A stretch of 40,244 nucleotides of DNA from a virus, in IMG/VR virus record IMGVR_UViG_3300047383_000363, positions 1 to 40,244 of that record, one strand, 5' to 3'. Both the position numbers and the translations under genes were made by a program. The notes beneath the pieces were generated by a model that searched no databases, was not told where the DNA came from, and saw only the letters and a list, made by a program, of their open reading frames with translations. Positions 1 to 7,674 of this stretch are shown piece by piece. How positions within the stretch are numbered: position 1 is the first letter of the stretch; each line of letters begins with the position of its first letter.

Positions 1-254
1 TCTAAAGTATACTTCCTAGGGTCATATGAATCATGAGCACCTTCAAACTTTTTAAAGTCCTGTGAACTAACAACATAATTGATTCTATTCTTTAATGGTT
101 TGTGAATACCTAAACTATCCCAAGTTTTGGATCCCATCACTACAACATTATCTTTAGTGTGGTCCATAAACCAACGCATGTCTAAGTCAATTCTAGGCCA
201 GGGTAAATCGTTATTATAACCTATGCCACCGTATTCATCGGCGGCTAGTATCAT
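1..254 (-). CDS. folA: Dihydrofolate reductase, 3' part cut off by window edge
   Basis: The frame opens at the ATG at 254 and is still open at base 1, so only the first 84 residues are seen. They match the N-terminus of dihydrofolate reductase, which reduces dihydrofolate to tetrahydrofolate with NADPH. Visible are the MILAADEYGGIG strand and loop, NNDLPWP, and VVVMGSKTWDSLG, the usual MGRxTWxS cofactor region. Asp25 in IDLDMRWF lines up with the catalytic acid of E. coli DHFR (Asp27). The ATG lies one base after the stop of the preceding gene, so the two are probably translationally coupled. T4-like phages commonly carry this gene for nucleotide synthesis. The family call is firm; the rest of the protein lies outside the window. 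Confidence 0.93.
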   Translation of the reverse strand, partial: MILAADEYGGIGYNNDLPWPRIDLDMRWFMDHTKDNVVVMGSKTWDSLGIHKPLKNRINYVVSSQDFKKFEGAHDSYDPRKYTL

Positions 255-255
255 A

Positions 256-588
256 CTAATCGTCATCCTTTTTCTCCTGCTTTTTCTTTTGCATTTCATT
301 GAAGTGTTGTTCTAAAATCTTTTTAACATTCATAACAACATTCTCACGTATAGCAGGCATATCAATGAATACTTGAATATCCTCGATACTTTCAAAACGT
401 TCTACAAGTTTGTCCCAACTGAAATCATTGGCTACAGGAAGTGGGTTAAGTAATTCTTCACCTTTCAATACGACCTGTGAACCGTTTGCAAGTTTTACAC
501 TAATACTTTTAATAAAGTTAGAAGGTATACTTACTGGAGTAATTTCCTCCATAACTCTATCGAATTCACCTTCTCGGTCATATTCCAT
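256..588 (-). CDS. Small acidic phage protein of unknown function (110 aa)
   Basis: I do not recognise a named family. The protein opens with the acidic stretch MEYDREGEFDRVMEE, has a compact middle with a possible beta-hairpin (ISVKLANGSQVVLKGEELL), and ends in a charged helix and a KKKQEKKDDD tail. There is no signal peptide, membrane segment or cysteine motif. The ATG at 588 overlaps the stop of the gene before it (TAATG), and an AAGGA Shine-Dalgarno sits nine bases upstream, which supports this start. It directly precedes DHFR. The composition fits a small cytoplasmic phage protein. Confidence 0.8.
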   Translation of the reverse strand: MEYDREGEFDRVMEEITPVSIPSNFIKSISVKLANGSQVVLKGEELLNPLPVANDFSWDKLVERFESIEDIQVFIDMPAIRENVVMNVKKILEQHFNEMQKKKQEKKDDD

Positions 589-857
589 TATGATAAATCC
601 TTTTTATCTTTCATAGATTCTAAATGTTCAAGAGCCGCAAGAATTACTGCGGCCGCTTTTATAAAATCATTTTTGAAATCATCTGATGATGGTGGGGTAA
701 GCATAGTTGCTCTCCTAGTATTTTGAGAGAGGTAATAGGATGCGATTGCAATCCAATCGTTAGGAGAGTTATTAACATCATACTCAGAACCAGATAGTTC
801 GACCTGACGTTCTCTTTCTTTTAGAATATCCTCAAGAATTTCACTACGCTTACCCAT
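588..857 (-). CDS. Small phage protein with ERERQ helix (89 aa)
   Basis: The open frame reaches further upstream, to 956, but that part lies inside the preceding gene. The start at 857 follows that gene's stop by a few bases and has a GAGG Shine-Dalgarno nine bases away, so it is preferred. The protein is mostly helical. It has ILEDILKERERQ near the N-terminus and FIKAAAVILAALEHLE near the C-terminus, a layout shared by short phage proteins loosely compared with MazG/DUF550-type proteins. No catalytic acidic motif can be proven. A role in nucleotide pool handling would be a guess, encouraged only by the nearby DHFR. Confidence 0.72.
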   Translation of the reverse strand: MGKRSEILEDILKERERQVELSGSEYDVNNSPNDWIAIASYYLSQNTRRATMLTPPSSDDFKNDFIKAAAVILAALEHLESMKDKKDLS

Positions 858-861
858 TTGA

Positions 862-1533
862 TTACGCCTCGCTTGAAACGGCTTCTGATGTAGTAGTCGT
901 TTCACTCTTAGCCGCAATAGCTTCTTTGGTTGTACCCTTTGGTCTTCCTCTACCACGCTTTGCTGGTTGCATTGCTTTTTCAGTTAGAGAAGGATCATAT
1001 TTTACAGCCTCTTCACGTTTCTTTTCTGCTTCCTTTTCAAGTAGAACGGCCTGCATTAAAAGATTTTGTGCGATAGCTTTATTATCTTCCCCTAAACTTT
1101 GGTCAACTTGTTCCTGAACTCTTTCACCTGCATTGGTATCAGTGTTTTCACTTACCTCAGGTGTTGGATTTTCAGATTCAATCTTGTCCATTTGTCCAAG
1201 AATATCATCAAGTGCCACTTGTTGTTGAGGTGTTGGTTGCATTACAACAGCCGAAGTAGGAACTTTTTTCAAGAACCCTTCTTTGTGCAATGTATCCAAC
1301 ATAGGGTTTCCATGCCAAAATACTTTACGTTGTAAACCTTCATAAAGACTATTTGCTGATTGGCATTCAGGTGACTCAACTGCCGTCATGAAATCATCAT
1401 GATATTTGTCTATCAACTGGTCACTATAAACTACCAACGCATGGTCTTTGTCTTCTGGTAAACGCATAAAGACAACAGTTAATCGTTGACCCGTGCCTTT
1501 GTGTCTACCAATATGTTTTGTCATTATAGTCAT
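862..1533 (-). CDS. Conserved phage protein with C-terminal AT-hook-like motif
   Basis: This 223-residue protein has a compact N-terminal domain (KHIGRHKGTGQRLTVVFMRL to about residue 90), a Gln/Pro-rich linker, a helical segment rich in Glu and Lys near residues 150-180, and a basic stretch KRGRGRPKGT close to the C-terminus. GRGRP is an AT-hook core, so minor-groove DNA binding is plausible. I do not know its function. The N-terminal part resembles hypothetical proteins of marine T4-like phages. Two start codons are possible: ATG at 1533, or ATG at 1524 giving MTKHIG. The first lies two bases after the preceding stop and no strong Shine-Dalgarno separates them. Confidence 0.78.
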   Translation of the reverse strand: MTIMTKHIGRHKGTGQRLTVVFMRLPEDKDHALVVYSDQLIDKYHDDFMTAVESPECQSANSLYEGLQRKVFWHGNPMLDTLHKEGFLKKVPTSAVVMQPTPQQQVALDDILGQMDKIESENPTPEVSENTDTNAGERVQEQVDQSLGEDNKAIAQNLLMQAVLLEKEAEKKREEAVKYDPSLTEKAMQPAKRGRGRPKGTTKEAIAAKSETTTTSEAVSSEA

Positions 1534-1535
1534 TA

Positions 1536-1823
1536 CTAACTAGCCTGACCTTCTGCTGGTGCATCCGTAGATGTTTCAGCTGGTTGCTCTCCGGCCGCTT
1601 CCGCCGCCGCTTTTTGTTGTGCTTGGACATGGTCAACGAATGCCTTCACTTTATTTGCAACTGCTCCAACTGATGAAAGTTCTGCCGCCTGAAAGGCGCC
1701 ACGTTTTGATGCTAAGTCAATGATATTGTAAACATTAACTAGGTCATTTACTGTAACCATAGGCGCTTCTGCTGGCGCATCTGCACTAGCTGGAGCCTGT
1801 GATTGTTTGTTTTCTTCTGTCAT
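1536..1823 (-). CDS. Ala/Glu-rich small phage protein (95 aa)
   Basis: The core MVTVNDLVNVYNIIDLASKR, followed by GAFQAAELSSVGAVANKV, is flanked by low-complexity tails rich in Ala, Pro, Glu and Gln. This core looks like a small conserved protein of marine T4-like phages, function unknown. The tails are probably disordered. The start is well supported: AAAGGAG lies eight bases before the ATG at 1823, and a near-consensus sigma70 promoter ends about 75 bases upstream. It is the first gene of a unit that runs on, with 1-4 base gaps or overlaps, through the next three small genes into DHFR. Confidence 0.82.
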   Translation of the reverse strand: MTEENKQSQAPASADAPAEAPMVTVNDLVNVYNIIDLASKRGAFQAAELSSVGAVANKVKAFVDHVQAQQKAAAEAAGEQPAETSTDAPAEGQAS

Positions 1824-1853
1824 TGTGTATACTCCTTTGACATTAGGTTATTT

Positions 1854-1889
1854 TATATTATATAATATACGAATAGTTTACTCCTATTC
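1854..1889 (-). other. Palindrome and hairpin in the 5' leader of the 1536-1823 gene
   Basis: The leader between the promoter and the ATG at 1823 holds two structures. One is a six-pair hairpin at 1871-1889, arms GAATAG and CTATTC around a seven-base loop. The other is a perfect 16-base palindrome at 1854-1869, TATATTATATAATATA. Both would lie in the transcribed leader. They could stabilise the message or bind a regulator; the sequence does not decide. Confidence 0.45.
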
Positions 1890-1896
1890 ATACTCT

Positions 1897-1925
1897 ATTA
1901 TACTAAATTCTGAGGGCGAAGTCAA
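1897..1925 (-). promoter_or_regulatory. Sigma70-like promoter for the 1536-1823 gene unit
   Basis: On the minus strand TTGACT (1925-1920) is followed by exactly 17 bases and then a perfect TATAAT (1902-1897). The -35 lies six bases beyond the HNH gene stop, so this starts a new unit. The flank is CTATTGACT, shared with three other promoters in the window. Confidence 0.8.
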
Positions 1926-1930
1926 TAGTT

Positions 1931-2476
1931 TTATGCTACTATTTTCACATATTCCTCAGGCCAATCCAAGTAATTTAACCATATTGGATACCTAATAGAT
2001 AATGTGAAGTTCTTTTGTGCCATTAAACTATAGAAATTTGGTTTAATTGGTGTTTTTACTGGCGTTATATCAGTTCTAGAACCTTTTGCAAGGTTACATT
2101 TCTTACATGCAGTTACCATATTATCCCAACCAGACTTACCACCTTTTGACCTAGGGATAACATGGTCCAGTGTTAGTTCTTTTTGTTGGAATGCATCTAA
2201 GCAATACTGACAAGTATAATGGTCACGTATGAATACATTGCGTCTGGAGAAGTTTATACCTTCTCTGTCCTGTTGTATGTATTCTCGTACCGCTATTACA
2301 CTTGGAACTTTCATAGTATGATTGGGACTATGTACTTCCCAATCGTTATGCCATTCTACTACGTTGATTTTGTCTAACCAAATAAGTTTAATACTTTCCT
2401 GCCAAGTTAGAGTTGACAAGGGAGATAAACTTAATGGTTTGTAATCCGCATTTAAAAGTAAGGTATCACTACTCAT
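1931..2476 (-). CDS. HNH endonuclease family protein
   Basis: This 181-residue protein carries a full HNH module in its middle. Cys89-x2-Cys92 (YTCQYC) and Cys124-x2-Cys127 (ACKKC) form the zinc ribbon, Asp104-His105 (LDHVIPRSKGG) holds the catalytic His, and Asn119 lies in GWDNMV. HNH enzymes cut DNA with one metal ion. The N-terminal 80 residues resemble the leader domain of stand-alone bacterial HNH proteins rather than homing enzymes with DNA-recognition repeats. It is not inserted in another gene, which argues against a simple homing element. It follows the VWA gene by about 30 bases and may have its own late promoter. The target in the phage life cycle is unknown. Confidence 0.88.
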   Translation of the reverse strand: MSSDTLLLNADYKPLSLSPLSTLTWQESIKLIWLDKINVVEWHNDWEVHSPNHTMKVPSVIAVREYIQQDREGINFSRRNVFIRDHYTCQYCLDAFQQKELTLDHVIPRSKGGKSGWDNMVTACKKCNLAKGSRTDITPVKTPIKPNFYSLMAQKNFTLSIRYPIWLNYLDWPEEYVKIVA

Positions 2477-2503
2477 TAAAAAACTTTCTGAAATATATAA
2501 AGT

Positions 2504-2511
2504 TATTTATG
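2504..2511 (-). promoter_or_regulatory. Candidate late promoter CATAAATA before the HNH gene
   Basis: CATAAATA on the minus strand overlaps the stop codon of the VWA gene and lies 28 bases before the HNH ATG. NATAAATA is the late promoter motif proposed for cyanophages (T4: TATAAATA). An 8-base motif in AT-rich DNA can occur by chance, so this is only a candidate. Confidence 0.35.
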
Positions 2512-3844
2512 CGGCTTTTTCGTAGTAGGCGTGTTCACCGAACGGTGGGATAATTCTATCGTTACCGTGAATTACAAAAAGTGTATCACAGTATGCCTCG
2601 TTACCCCATGAACCAAACGGATACCCATCAGTAAACATTACGAACTTATCAGGATTGATATCATTATCTTCCATAAAGTTCCAGTTACATTCGAAATCAG
2701 TACCACCACAACCAATGATGTTATAGTCTTTGATTTCATCTGCATTCATAGGAGTAAATTCTTTAAACGACTCTGCATATACCTGAGTATCGAAAGTCCA
2801 AACTCTAAGTCTAAAGTCCTGAAACTGTTGCATGATTCCACCAACTTCACCCATGAAGTCTGCAATCATACTATCATCAATAGAACCTGAAACATCAAGA
2901 CCAATACAAACATCAATCTTTTCATCATTGTCCTGTGCAGGAAGATAGATACCCATTGACCTAGATTTTCTTGATTGTCTCATCCATGTAAAATCTGCTT
3001 TAAGTAAACTTAAGATAGAATTGTTAAGCAACTGTCTCCAGTCCATCTTAGGTTCTGTCATAGACTTAATAAGCCTTGCAACATCACCTGGCATATTACC
3101 AGCACCAGCAGTTTGAGCCGCTTGAATAACAGCCTGTTTCATCTGGTCTTTAATTTGTTTTGCCTCAGCTTTAGAAATTTTGATAGGTGCTTTTCTACCA
3201 GTAGGATCATTCTTACCAGTACCACCTTGAGCATCATTACCATCACCAAACAAGTGTTCATCAAGAGTTTGCTTGTCCTCATGTTGCTCCTTGTTTTGTT
3301 TCATGTATTGATAGATTTCCTCAGTATACTTTCCATGATACTTAGGATCATACAATGCAGACTTTGGCATAACACCAATTTTACTTTCAACACAAGCCTG
3401 ATTAACTTTATAGTCAGCGGCTATGTTCCAAAGTTTAGGATCTCTGTCCTCTTCTTTATAATCTAGTAATCGACCACCTTCACCACAATGGTCATAAACA
3501 CAGTGCATTACCTCGTGACCAACTACAAAGTCAATCTCTTCCGGAGTTAATGTTCTGAAAAAATCTGAGTTGTAATAAAAATGTTTACCGTCAACTGCGG
3601 CAGTTGGACACCATTCTGCCTCAACTAATTTCAATCTTGTAGCAAGTGTACCAAAGAACGGATGTTTGATAAGCATTCTAACACGACCAGAAACAATCAT
3701 TTCTTTGACTTCCCTGTTAGTGTATTCGAATACTACCGGCTCCTCAGAGTTCTCATCTACTTCAATACCTTCTTTTGCGAAAAGGTCGTCAACTAAAGAA
3801 TCTAAATCTTTAGGGTCTTTATCTGTCTGAGTGTTTGTGTTCAT
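2507..3844 (-). CDS. DUF2201-type protein: N-terminal metallopeptidase-like domain plus C-terminal VWA domain
   Basis: The N-terminal half carries a zinc-protease signature, HEVMH at residues 110-114 with further His119, inside the segment around TPEEIDFVVGHEVMHCVYDH. The C-terminal half is a von Willebrand A domain with a MIDAS motif, DVSGS at 317-321, and a later FTDG. This matches the VWA-like proteins that pair with MoxR AAA+ ATPases; such pairs act as chaperones or in metal-centre insertion, and a MoxR gene lies at 10796-11920. The frame is open from 3868, but the promoter -10 ends at 3878, so an ATG at 3868 would be almost leaderless. The ATG at 3844, preceded by AAAGG, is the better start (445 aa). 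The substrate is unknown. Confidence 0.88.
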   Translation of the reverse strand: MNTNTQTDKDPKDLDSLVDDLFAKEGIEVDENSEEPVVFEYTNREVKEMIVSGRVRMLIKHPFFGTLATRLKLVEAEWCPTAAVDGKHFYYNSDFFRTLTPEEIDFVVGHEVMHCVYDHCGEGGRLLDYKEEDRDPKLWNIAADYKVNQACVESKIGVMPKSALYDPKYHGKYTEEIYQYMKQNKEQHEDKQTLDEHLFGDGNDAQGGTGKNDPTGRKAPIKISKAEAKQIKDQMKQAVIQAAQTAGAGNMPGDVARLIKSMTEPKMDWRQLLNNSILSLLKADFTWMRQSRKSRSMGIYLPAQDNDEKIDVCIGLDVSGSIDDSMIADFMGEVGGIMQQFQDFRLRVWTFDTQVYAESFKEFTPMNADEIKDYNIIGCGGTDFECNWNFMEDNDINPDKFVMFTDGYPFGSWGNEAYCDTLFVIHGNDRIIPPFGEHAYYEKAA

Positions 3845-3877
3845 TTTTGATTTACCTTTCGCCTTCATTATGTATAT

Positions 3878-3905
3878 ATAATAACACGATTCTTGAATCT
3901 GTCAA
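3878..3905 (-). promoter_or_regulatory. Extended -10 promoter of the VWA gene, family A
   Basis: TTGACA (3905-3900) is followed by a 16-base spacer ending in TGT, then TATTAT (3883-3878). The spacer contains the inverted repeat GATTC-NN-GAATC. The surrounding bases match the promoters at 4389-4416 and 11954-11981 nearly base for base, including AAACTTGACAGA upstream. The -35 begins three bases after the stop of the secreted-protein gene. Confidence 0.85.
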
Positions 3906-3907
3906 GT

Positions 3908-4363
3908 TTAGTTAAAGTCTCTAAAAGGATCTGCAAGTTCTATTGTTAAAACAGTTCTATTCCAACTTTTATGTTTACTTGGGTTTGCTACTATTTTACA
4001 ATCTCTTACTAGTTTAGTTACTATTGCTGATACCTCATAATAATCTTCCATACCATAATCGAATATATTAGTTTGGGATAATTTTAAAACTGATCCATCT
4101 GTATTCCATTCAATATCATATGTAAGTGAAGGAATCTTAGTATCCACATTATCAACTACATAACTGATACAATCTTTTAAACCTTTTCTAATTAACGCTT
4201 CTTCACTGAAAGTTAGACTATTATTCCAACTATAAGTTTCTTCTACTTCTTTAATTTCGGTCTTGACAATATCGTTAAGAATGTTCTCAACACCTTTATT
4301 TTCTTCTGCATTTGCTACAGAACCAATCAATAAAAAAGCTAAAATAGTTAAAAGTTTGTGCAT
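3908..4363 (-). CDS. Predicted secreted or periplasmic protein of unknown function (151 aa)
   Basis: The N-terminus is a classic Sec signal peptide: a basic MHK, the hydrophobic run LLTILAFLLIGS, and a VANA site before EENKG (cleavage likely after residue 19). The mature part is about 130 residues with two cysteines (GLKDCISYV and LVRDCKIV) that could form a disulphide. I recognise no family. GGAG eight bases before the ATG at 4363 supports the start. It has its own family-A promoter, as do the MoxR and VWA genes, which suggests a shared role. Export puts the product in the host envelope, so a role in lysis, superinfection or envelope change is possible but unproven. Confidence 0.8.
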   Translation of the reverse strand: MHKLLTILAFLLIGSVANAEENKGVENILNDIVKTEIKEVEETYSWNNSLTFSEEALIRKGLKDCISYVVDNVDTKIPSLTYDIEWNTDGSVLKLSQTNIFDYGMEDYYEVSAIVTKLVRDCKIVANPSKHKSWNRTVLTIELADPFRDFN

Positions 4364-4388
4364 AGATATATCTCCGAATTACTTAATT

Positions 4389-4416
4389 ATAATAGCACAA
4401 ATCGTGATTCTGTCAA
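4389..4416 (-). promoter_or_regulatory. Extended -10 promoter of the secreted-protein gene, family A
   Basis: TTGACA (4416-4411), a 16-base spacer ending in TGC, and TATTAT (4394-4389). The spacer carries the arms AATC-GT-GATT. It starts five bases after the ketoacyl synthase stop. It shares the AAACTTGACAGA flank with the other family-A promoters but differs downstream of the -10. Confidence 0.8.
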
Positions 4417-4420
4417 GTTT

Positions 4421-5569
4421 TTAGCTAATAAGAATACTAGCATTAGTACCGCCAAAACCAAAGGAATTGCACAATACAGACGATATTTGATGTGGTTCTG
4501 ATTTACTACGTATGTTTGGACTATATCCCTCAGAAACCTCTTCTACGTTCACCGTAGGCGGTATAATAGCATGTTTTAGAGACATTATAGACACTGCTAA
4601 TTCAACTGCACCAGCGGCTCCCATAAGATGTCCTAGTTGAGATTTATTAGCACAAATTGGAACATCTTGTAACCCTAGTCTATTGATTGCGTCTAATTCT
4701 GCATAGTCTCCCATTGGTGTACTTGTAGCATGTACATTGATTAATCCTGGAGTTCTACCCTTGAGTGTATCTTTCATACATTGTTCTACATGCTCACCTT
4801 TTGGATTAGGTGCGACAGTTTGATATGCATCATTATTCATAGAATACCCATCAATCTTACATATCGTTTTGTCTGTCTTTTGATTACTCAGTAAGAATAA
4901 AGCACCGCCTTCACTTAGTACTAATCCATCACGTTTAGTATCCCAAGGTCTAGATGCTACCTCTGGTGTATCATTATATTTGGTTGATAAGGCTCTTAGT
5001 TTTCCCATTTGTTTATACGCATCTTCATATATAGTTTGGTCTACTGCACCTACAATAACGTTATCTAACATACCCATTTCAATCATCATGGCACCCCATA
5101 TCGCACTATAAACTCCTGTACTACATGCGGTCGTAACCATTGCACTAGCACCAGTAAATCCATATTTCATATTGATATTGTGTGCGGACATATCAGGACA
5201 GTAATGATATATTCCGTCAGTGTTTTCTCTGTTGGCTCTTAGTGCATCTAAGTATACTACAAAGCCTGGAGATACAACTACACCAGTTCGTTTAGGATCA
5301 AGTCCTTCTAAATCTAAATCACTTGCTAGTGCTAACGCCCATTGCATATGCTCTGGTAATCTATCACGTTCTGCTTCTGTAATGATGGGATAATCTTCTG
5401 CATTGAAATGAAACTCACCACCAACTTTACTTCTTGTATACCTACTTGCATTAGGATCAAACTTTGTAATTGGTCCGTAACAAACTTTATTATCTATAAT
5501 AGACTTCCAAGTTTGTTCTAAGTTACCAAAAGGTGTAAATGCTGATACACTATTAATATATACTGTCAT
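4421..5569 (-). CDS. Beta-ketoacyl synthase (FabF/KAS II-like)
   Basis: A full-length 382-residue thiolase-fold condensing enzyme. The catalytic triad is intact: Cys149 in TTACSTG, His280 in VHATSTPMGD, and His314 in NKSQLGHLMGAAG with Lys309. A GFGGTNAS motif closes the protein, as in FabF. The family joins an acyl group to malonyl-ACP with loss of CO2. It is slightly shorter than E. coli FabF (about 413 aa). It is the last gene of a six-gene operon and its start overlaps the desaturase before it by 17 bases. No acyl carrier protein is seen in the window, so host ACP or another phage gene would be needed. Whether it elongates host fatty acids or builds a special product is open. Confidence 0.93.
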   Translation of the reverse strand: MTVYINSVSAFTPFGNLEQTWKSIIDNKVCYGPITKFDPNASRYTRSKVGGEFHFNAEDYPIITEAERDRLPEHMQWALALASDLDLEGLDPKRTGVVVSPGFVVYLDALRANRENTDGIYHYCPDMSAHNINMKYGFTGASAMVTTACSTGVYSAIWGAMMIEMGMLDNVIVGAVDQTIYEDAYKQMGKLRALSTKYNDTPEVASRPWDTKRDGLVLSEGGALFLLSNQKTDKTICKIDGYSMNNDAYQTVAPNPKGEHVEQCMKDTLKGRTPGLINVHATSTPMGDYAELDAINRLGLQDVPICANKSQLGHLMGAAGAVELAVSIMSLKHAIIPPTVNVEEVSEGYSPNIRSKSEPHQISSVLCNSFGFGGTNASILIS

Positions 5570-6338
5570 GCTTTAGGTCCGTTGCTATAAAATATTTAAT
5601 GATAAGTCCTGTTGGATCGATTTGATACCATTTTTCTTGAGTGGTATAACTTAAACTATTATTGTGATGATTGTTATGCCAGCCTTCACCCATTGTAATT
5701 ATTGCTGATAACCATTGGTTTCTACTTTCATCACCGGTGTCGTGGTCTTTACTTCCAAATACATGTGCAACATGTACAATACCAAATGTACCTGCCCAGA
5801 ACATATATACTCCTGTAAATCCAACAATGAATCCTGGTAATAATGGATTAATAAGACCTAATACTACCATTGTTCCAAAGATAAGATAGAAATAATATCT
5901 CTGCATGAATCTAACTTGTGGATCCATAACTAAATCTTTAAACATCTTTTTTTCCATAGGCATAGGAGAATACATACCTAATGCATTTTGCCACCATTTA
6001 TGATGTTTAGGACTGTGTATGTCTTTATCTTCGTCTGAATGTTTGTGATGTAATCTATGTCCAGCTAATACTGTTATTGGTTTACCTGTGCATCCATACA
6101 TACCTAACCATAATAAAAGATACTTTCTGAAATTGTCTGTCTTATAACTTTTGTGTGCCCATAGTCTATGCCAACCCGCATATCCACCTACGGCAGTTGC
6201 CATTACTGCAAATAGTAATGCCCAACCAATGTACTGTGGTGCCATAAATGCACTATAAATTGAAATGACATGTAGTACAAGCCAAAGTCCTCTCATTCTC
6301 CAACCATAATCAAATTTCAATATTAAATCTTTTATCAT
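5553..6338 (-). CDS. Membrane fatty acid desaturase 1 (acyl-CoA/delta-9 type)
   Basis: This 261-residue membrane protein has the three histidine boxes of the desaturase di-iron centre: HRLWAH at 57-62, HRLHH at 94-98 (followed by KHSD), and HNNHH at 221-225. Hydrophobic segments lie near residues 17-50 and 150-190. The box pattern is that of the delta-9 acyl desaturases, which introduce a cis double bond using O2 and an electron donor such as ferredoxin. The ATG at 6338 overlaps the upstream stop (TAATG). It is the longer of two desaturases in the operon. They are not recent duplicates, since little matches outside the boxes, so different positions or substrates are likely. Confidence 0.93.
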   Translation of the reverse strand: MIKDLILKFDYGWRMRGLWLVLHVISIYSAFMAPQYIGWALLFAVMATAVGGYAGWHRLWAHKSYKTDNFRKYLLLWLGMYGCTGKPITVLAGHRLHHKHSDEDKDIHSPKHHKWWQNALGMYSPMPMEKKMFKDLVMDPQVRFMQRYYFYLIFGTMVVLGLINPLLPGFIVGFTGVYMFWAGTFGIVHVAHVFGSKDHDTGDESRNQWLSAIITMGEGWHNNHHNNSLSYTTQEKWYQIDPTGLIIKYFIATDLKHDSIY

Positions 6339-6955
6339 TAAACGTTTACTCCATAATTTATAGGTTCTAGTGTAGCAAAATCACGAAGGTTATAACGGTA
6401 TACATCTTGCTTAACTCCGTACAGTGGAAAATCTTCATATATCATAGTTAACTTTCCTTGCTGAGGATATATCCATTTAGCCGCCTTCCATATCTTATGC
6501 ATAGTTCCTGTATTGTCCTCAAATGGGGGACCTACAGTTGTATTTACACATAATGTGGCACCTTGTTCTAGTGCCCAATCTATCTGCCATGGTATCATTC
6601 TACCAAAACCAAATTCGTTTGTCATTTGTGTAGGTCTTCCTCTAGACCCACATGTTAACCTCCACTCTTTTAGTGTAGCAAGTCGATAGTTAACATAAAA
6701 ACATTTATCATGTATATGAGGCAAATAATGAGCACCTGACATAGCAATTATATCATCTTTATGATACACGAATGTCCAGTATTCCATTGCACCCCATTTA
6801 CCAAACTTCAATGCTTTTAAACTTGCATTGTTTTTGTTTCCTTCTTCACCGCATTTTACACAAAACTCTTTCAACTTATCTAGTTGAGAAGGATCATATT
6901 CTACAGTTCTAAACTCATAACCATTTACACCAGTGAATTCTTCTAATACTTTCAT
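6338..6955 (-). CDS. GNAT-like acyltransferase-fold protein, tentative (205 aa)
   Basis: I recognise no exact family. The protein has alternating strands and helices, with the central stretch KDDIIAMSGAHYLPHIHDKC, then FYVNYRLATLKEWRLTCG followed by SRGRPTQMTNEFGFGRMIPW. This resembles the strand 4, pyrophosphate-loop and helix region of GNAT acyltransferases, and similar proteins occur in marine phages. If correct, it would move an acyl group from CoA or ACP to an amine. Within an operon for acyl activation, desaturation and condensation, an N-acyltransferase that attaches the finished chain is attractive but is inference. Both ends overlap neighbours (ATGA at the end, TAATG at the next start), so it belongs to the operon. 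Confidence 0.5.
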   Translation of the reverse strand: MKVLEEFTGVNGYEFRTVEYDPSQLDKLKEFCVKCGEEGNKNNASLKALKFGKWGAMEYWTFVYHKDDIIAMSGAHYLPHIHDKCFYVNYRLATLKEWRLTCGSRGRPTQMTNEFGFGRMIPWQIDWALEQGATLCVNTTVGPPFEDNTGTMHKIWKAAKWIYPQQGKLTMIYEDFPLYGVKQDVYRYNLRDFATLEPINYGVNV

Positions 6956-7674
6956 TTTTTAGCCAACAATACTGGTATATAATACTTGCCAGCCCAATCT
7001 GTTAAATCGTCATGAGACATATCTAATCTACTAGAATACTTGTGATGTATATCATGGCATCCTTCGCCCATCATCCATATGTTTGAAAAGCCACCTAGCT
7101 TTCTTGGACCATCGTCATGTGCCGCAAAGTTTAACCAGTTCAGTGCTAACCACATATGAGTAAAGTTAAATGCTTGCCAGACAACTAACCAAGGAGTGAT
7201 AACAAAATGCATAATAGTTATCAATGCATATAGTTTCCAATAGTGTTTACTAATAAAAACAACATCACGTTTCTTTAATAAAAATCTCATGCTGATATAA
7301 TCAGTTGGTGTGTTGTACCAACCTAACCACATTTTAAAAAATCCTAGTTCTTTAGGATTGTGTGTATCATTTTCCTTATCTGAATGTTTATGATGATTTA
7401 AGTGTGAATATACATAATGAATAGGATTACCATTTGCACTAATAACAATACTATAAAGCATTGCAATTCTTCCTACAATGTGTGGAACAAATTGGTCATG
7501 ACATAACCATCTATGATAAGCAATTTGTGATAATGCATTTGTTAGACAACCGTACAATGTAAATAACAATGCCATTTGCCATGAACCACCTGATATAAAG
7601 TAAGCTGGTATACCTATCAATGCAATTAAAAGCATTGTGAATACTTTTACAGTAACCTTATACTTATATTCCAT
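6952..7674 (-). CDS. Membrane fatty acid desaturase 2
   Basis: A 240-residue membrane desaturase with three histidine boxes: HRWLCH at 54-59, HLNHH at 91-95 (followed by KHSDKEND), and HDIHH at 207-211. Membrane segments are likely at about residues 10-50, 67-82 and 145-180. It is short for the family but keeps all the iron ligands. The start ATG overlaps the halogenase stop (TAATG). Having two different desaturases in one operon suggests two double bonds, or oxidation of two substrates. The related hydroxylase and ketolase families share these boxes, so hydroxylation cannot be excluded. Confidence 0.92.
   Translation of the reverse strand: MEYKYKVTVKVFTMLLIALIGIPAYFISGGSWQMALLFTLYGCLTNALSQIAYHRWLCHDQFVPHIVGRIAMLYSIVISANGNPIHYVYSHLNHHKHSDKENDTHNPKELGFFKMWLGWYNTPTDYISMRFLLKKRDVVFISKHYWKLYALITIMHFVITPWLVVWQAFNFTHMWLALNWLNFAAHDDGPRKLGGFSNIWMMGEGCHDIHHKYSSRLDMSHDDLTDWAGKYYIPVLLAKK

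Noticed and set aside
1931-2476. HNH gene as a homing endonuclease or part of a mobile intron
   Set aside because: It stands between complete genes, interrupts nothing visible, and lacks the repeat-type DNA-binding modules of phage homing enzymes.
5553-7674. The two desaturases as a recent tandem duplication
   Set aside because: Histidine-box surroundings and lengths differ throughout; they share only family motifs.
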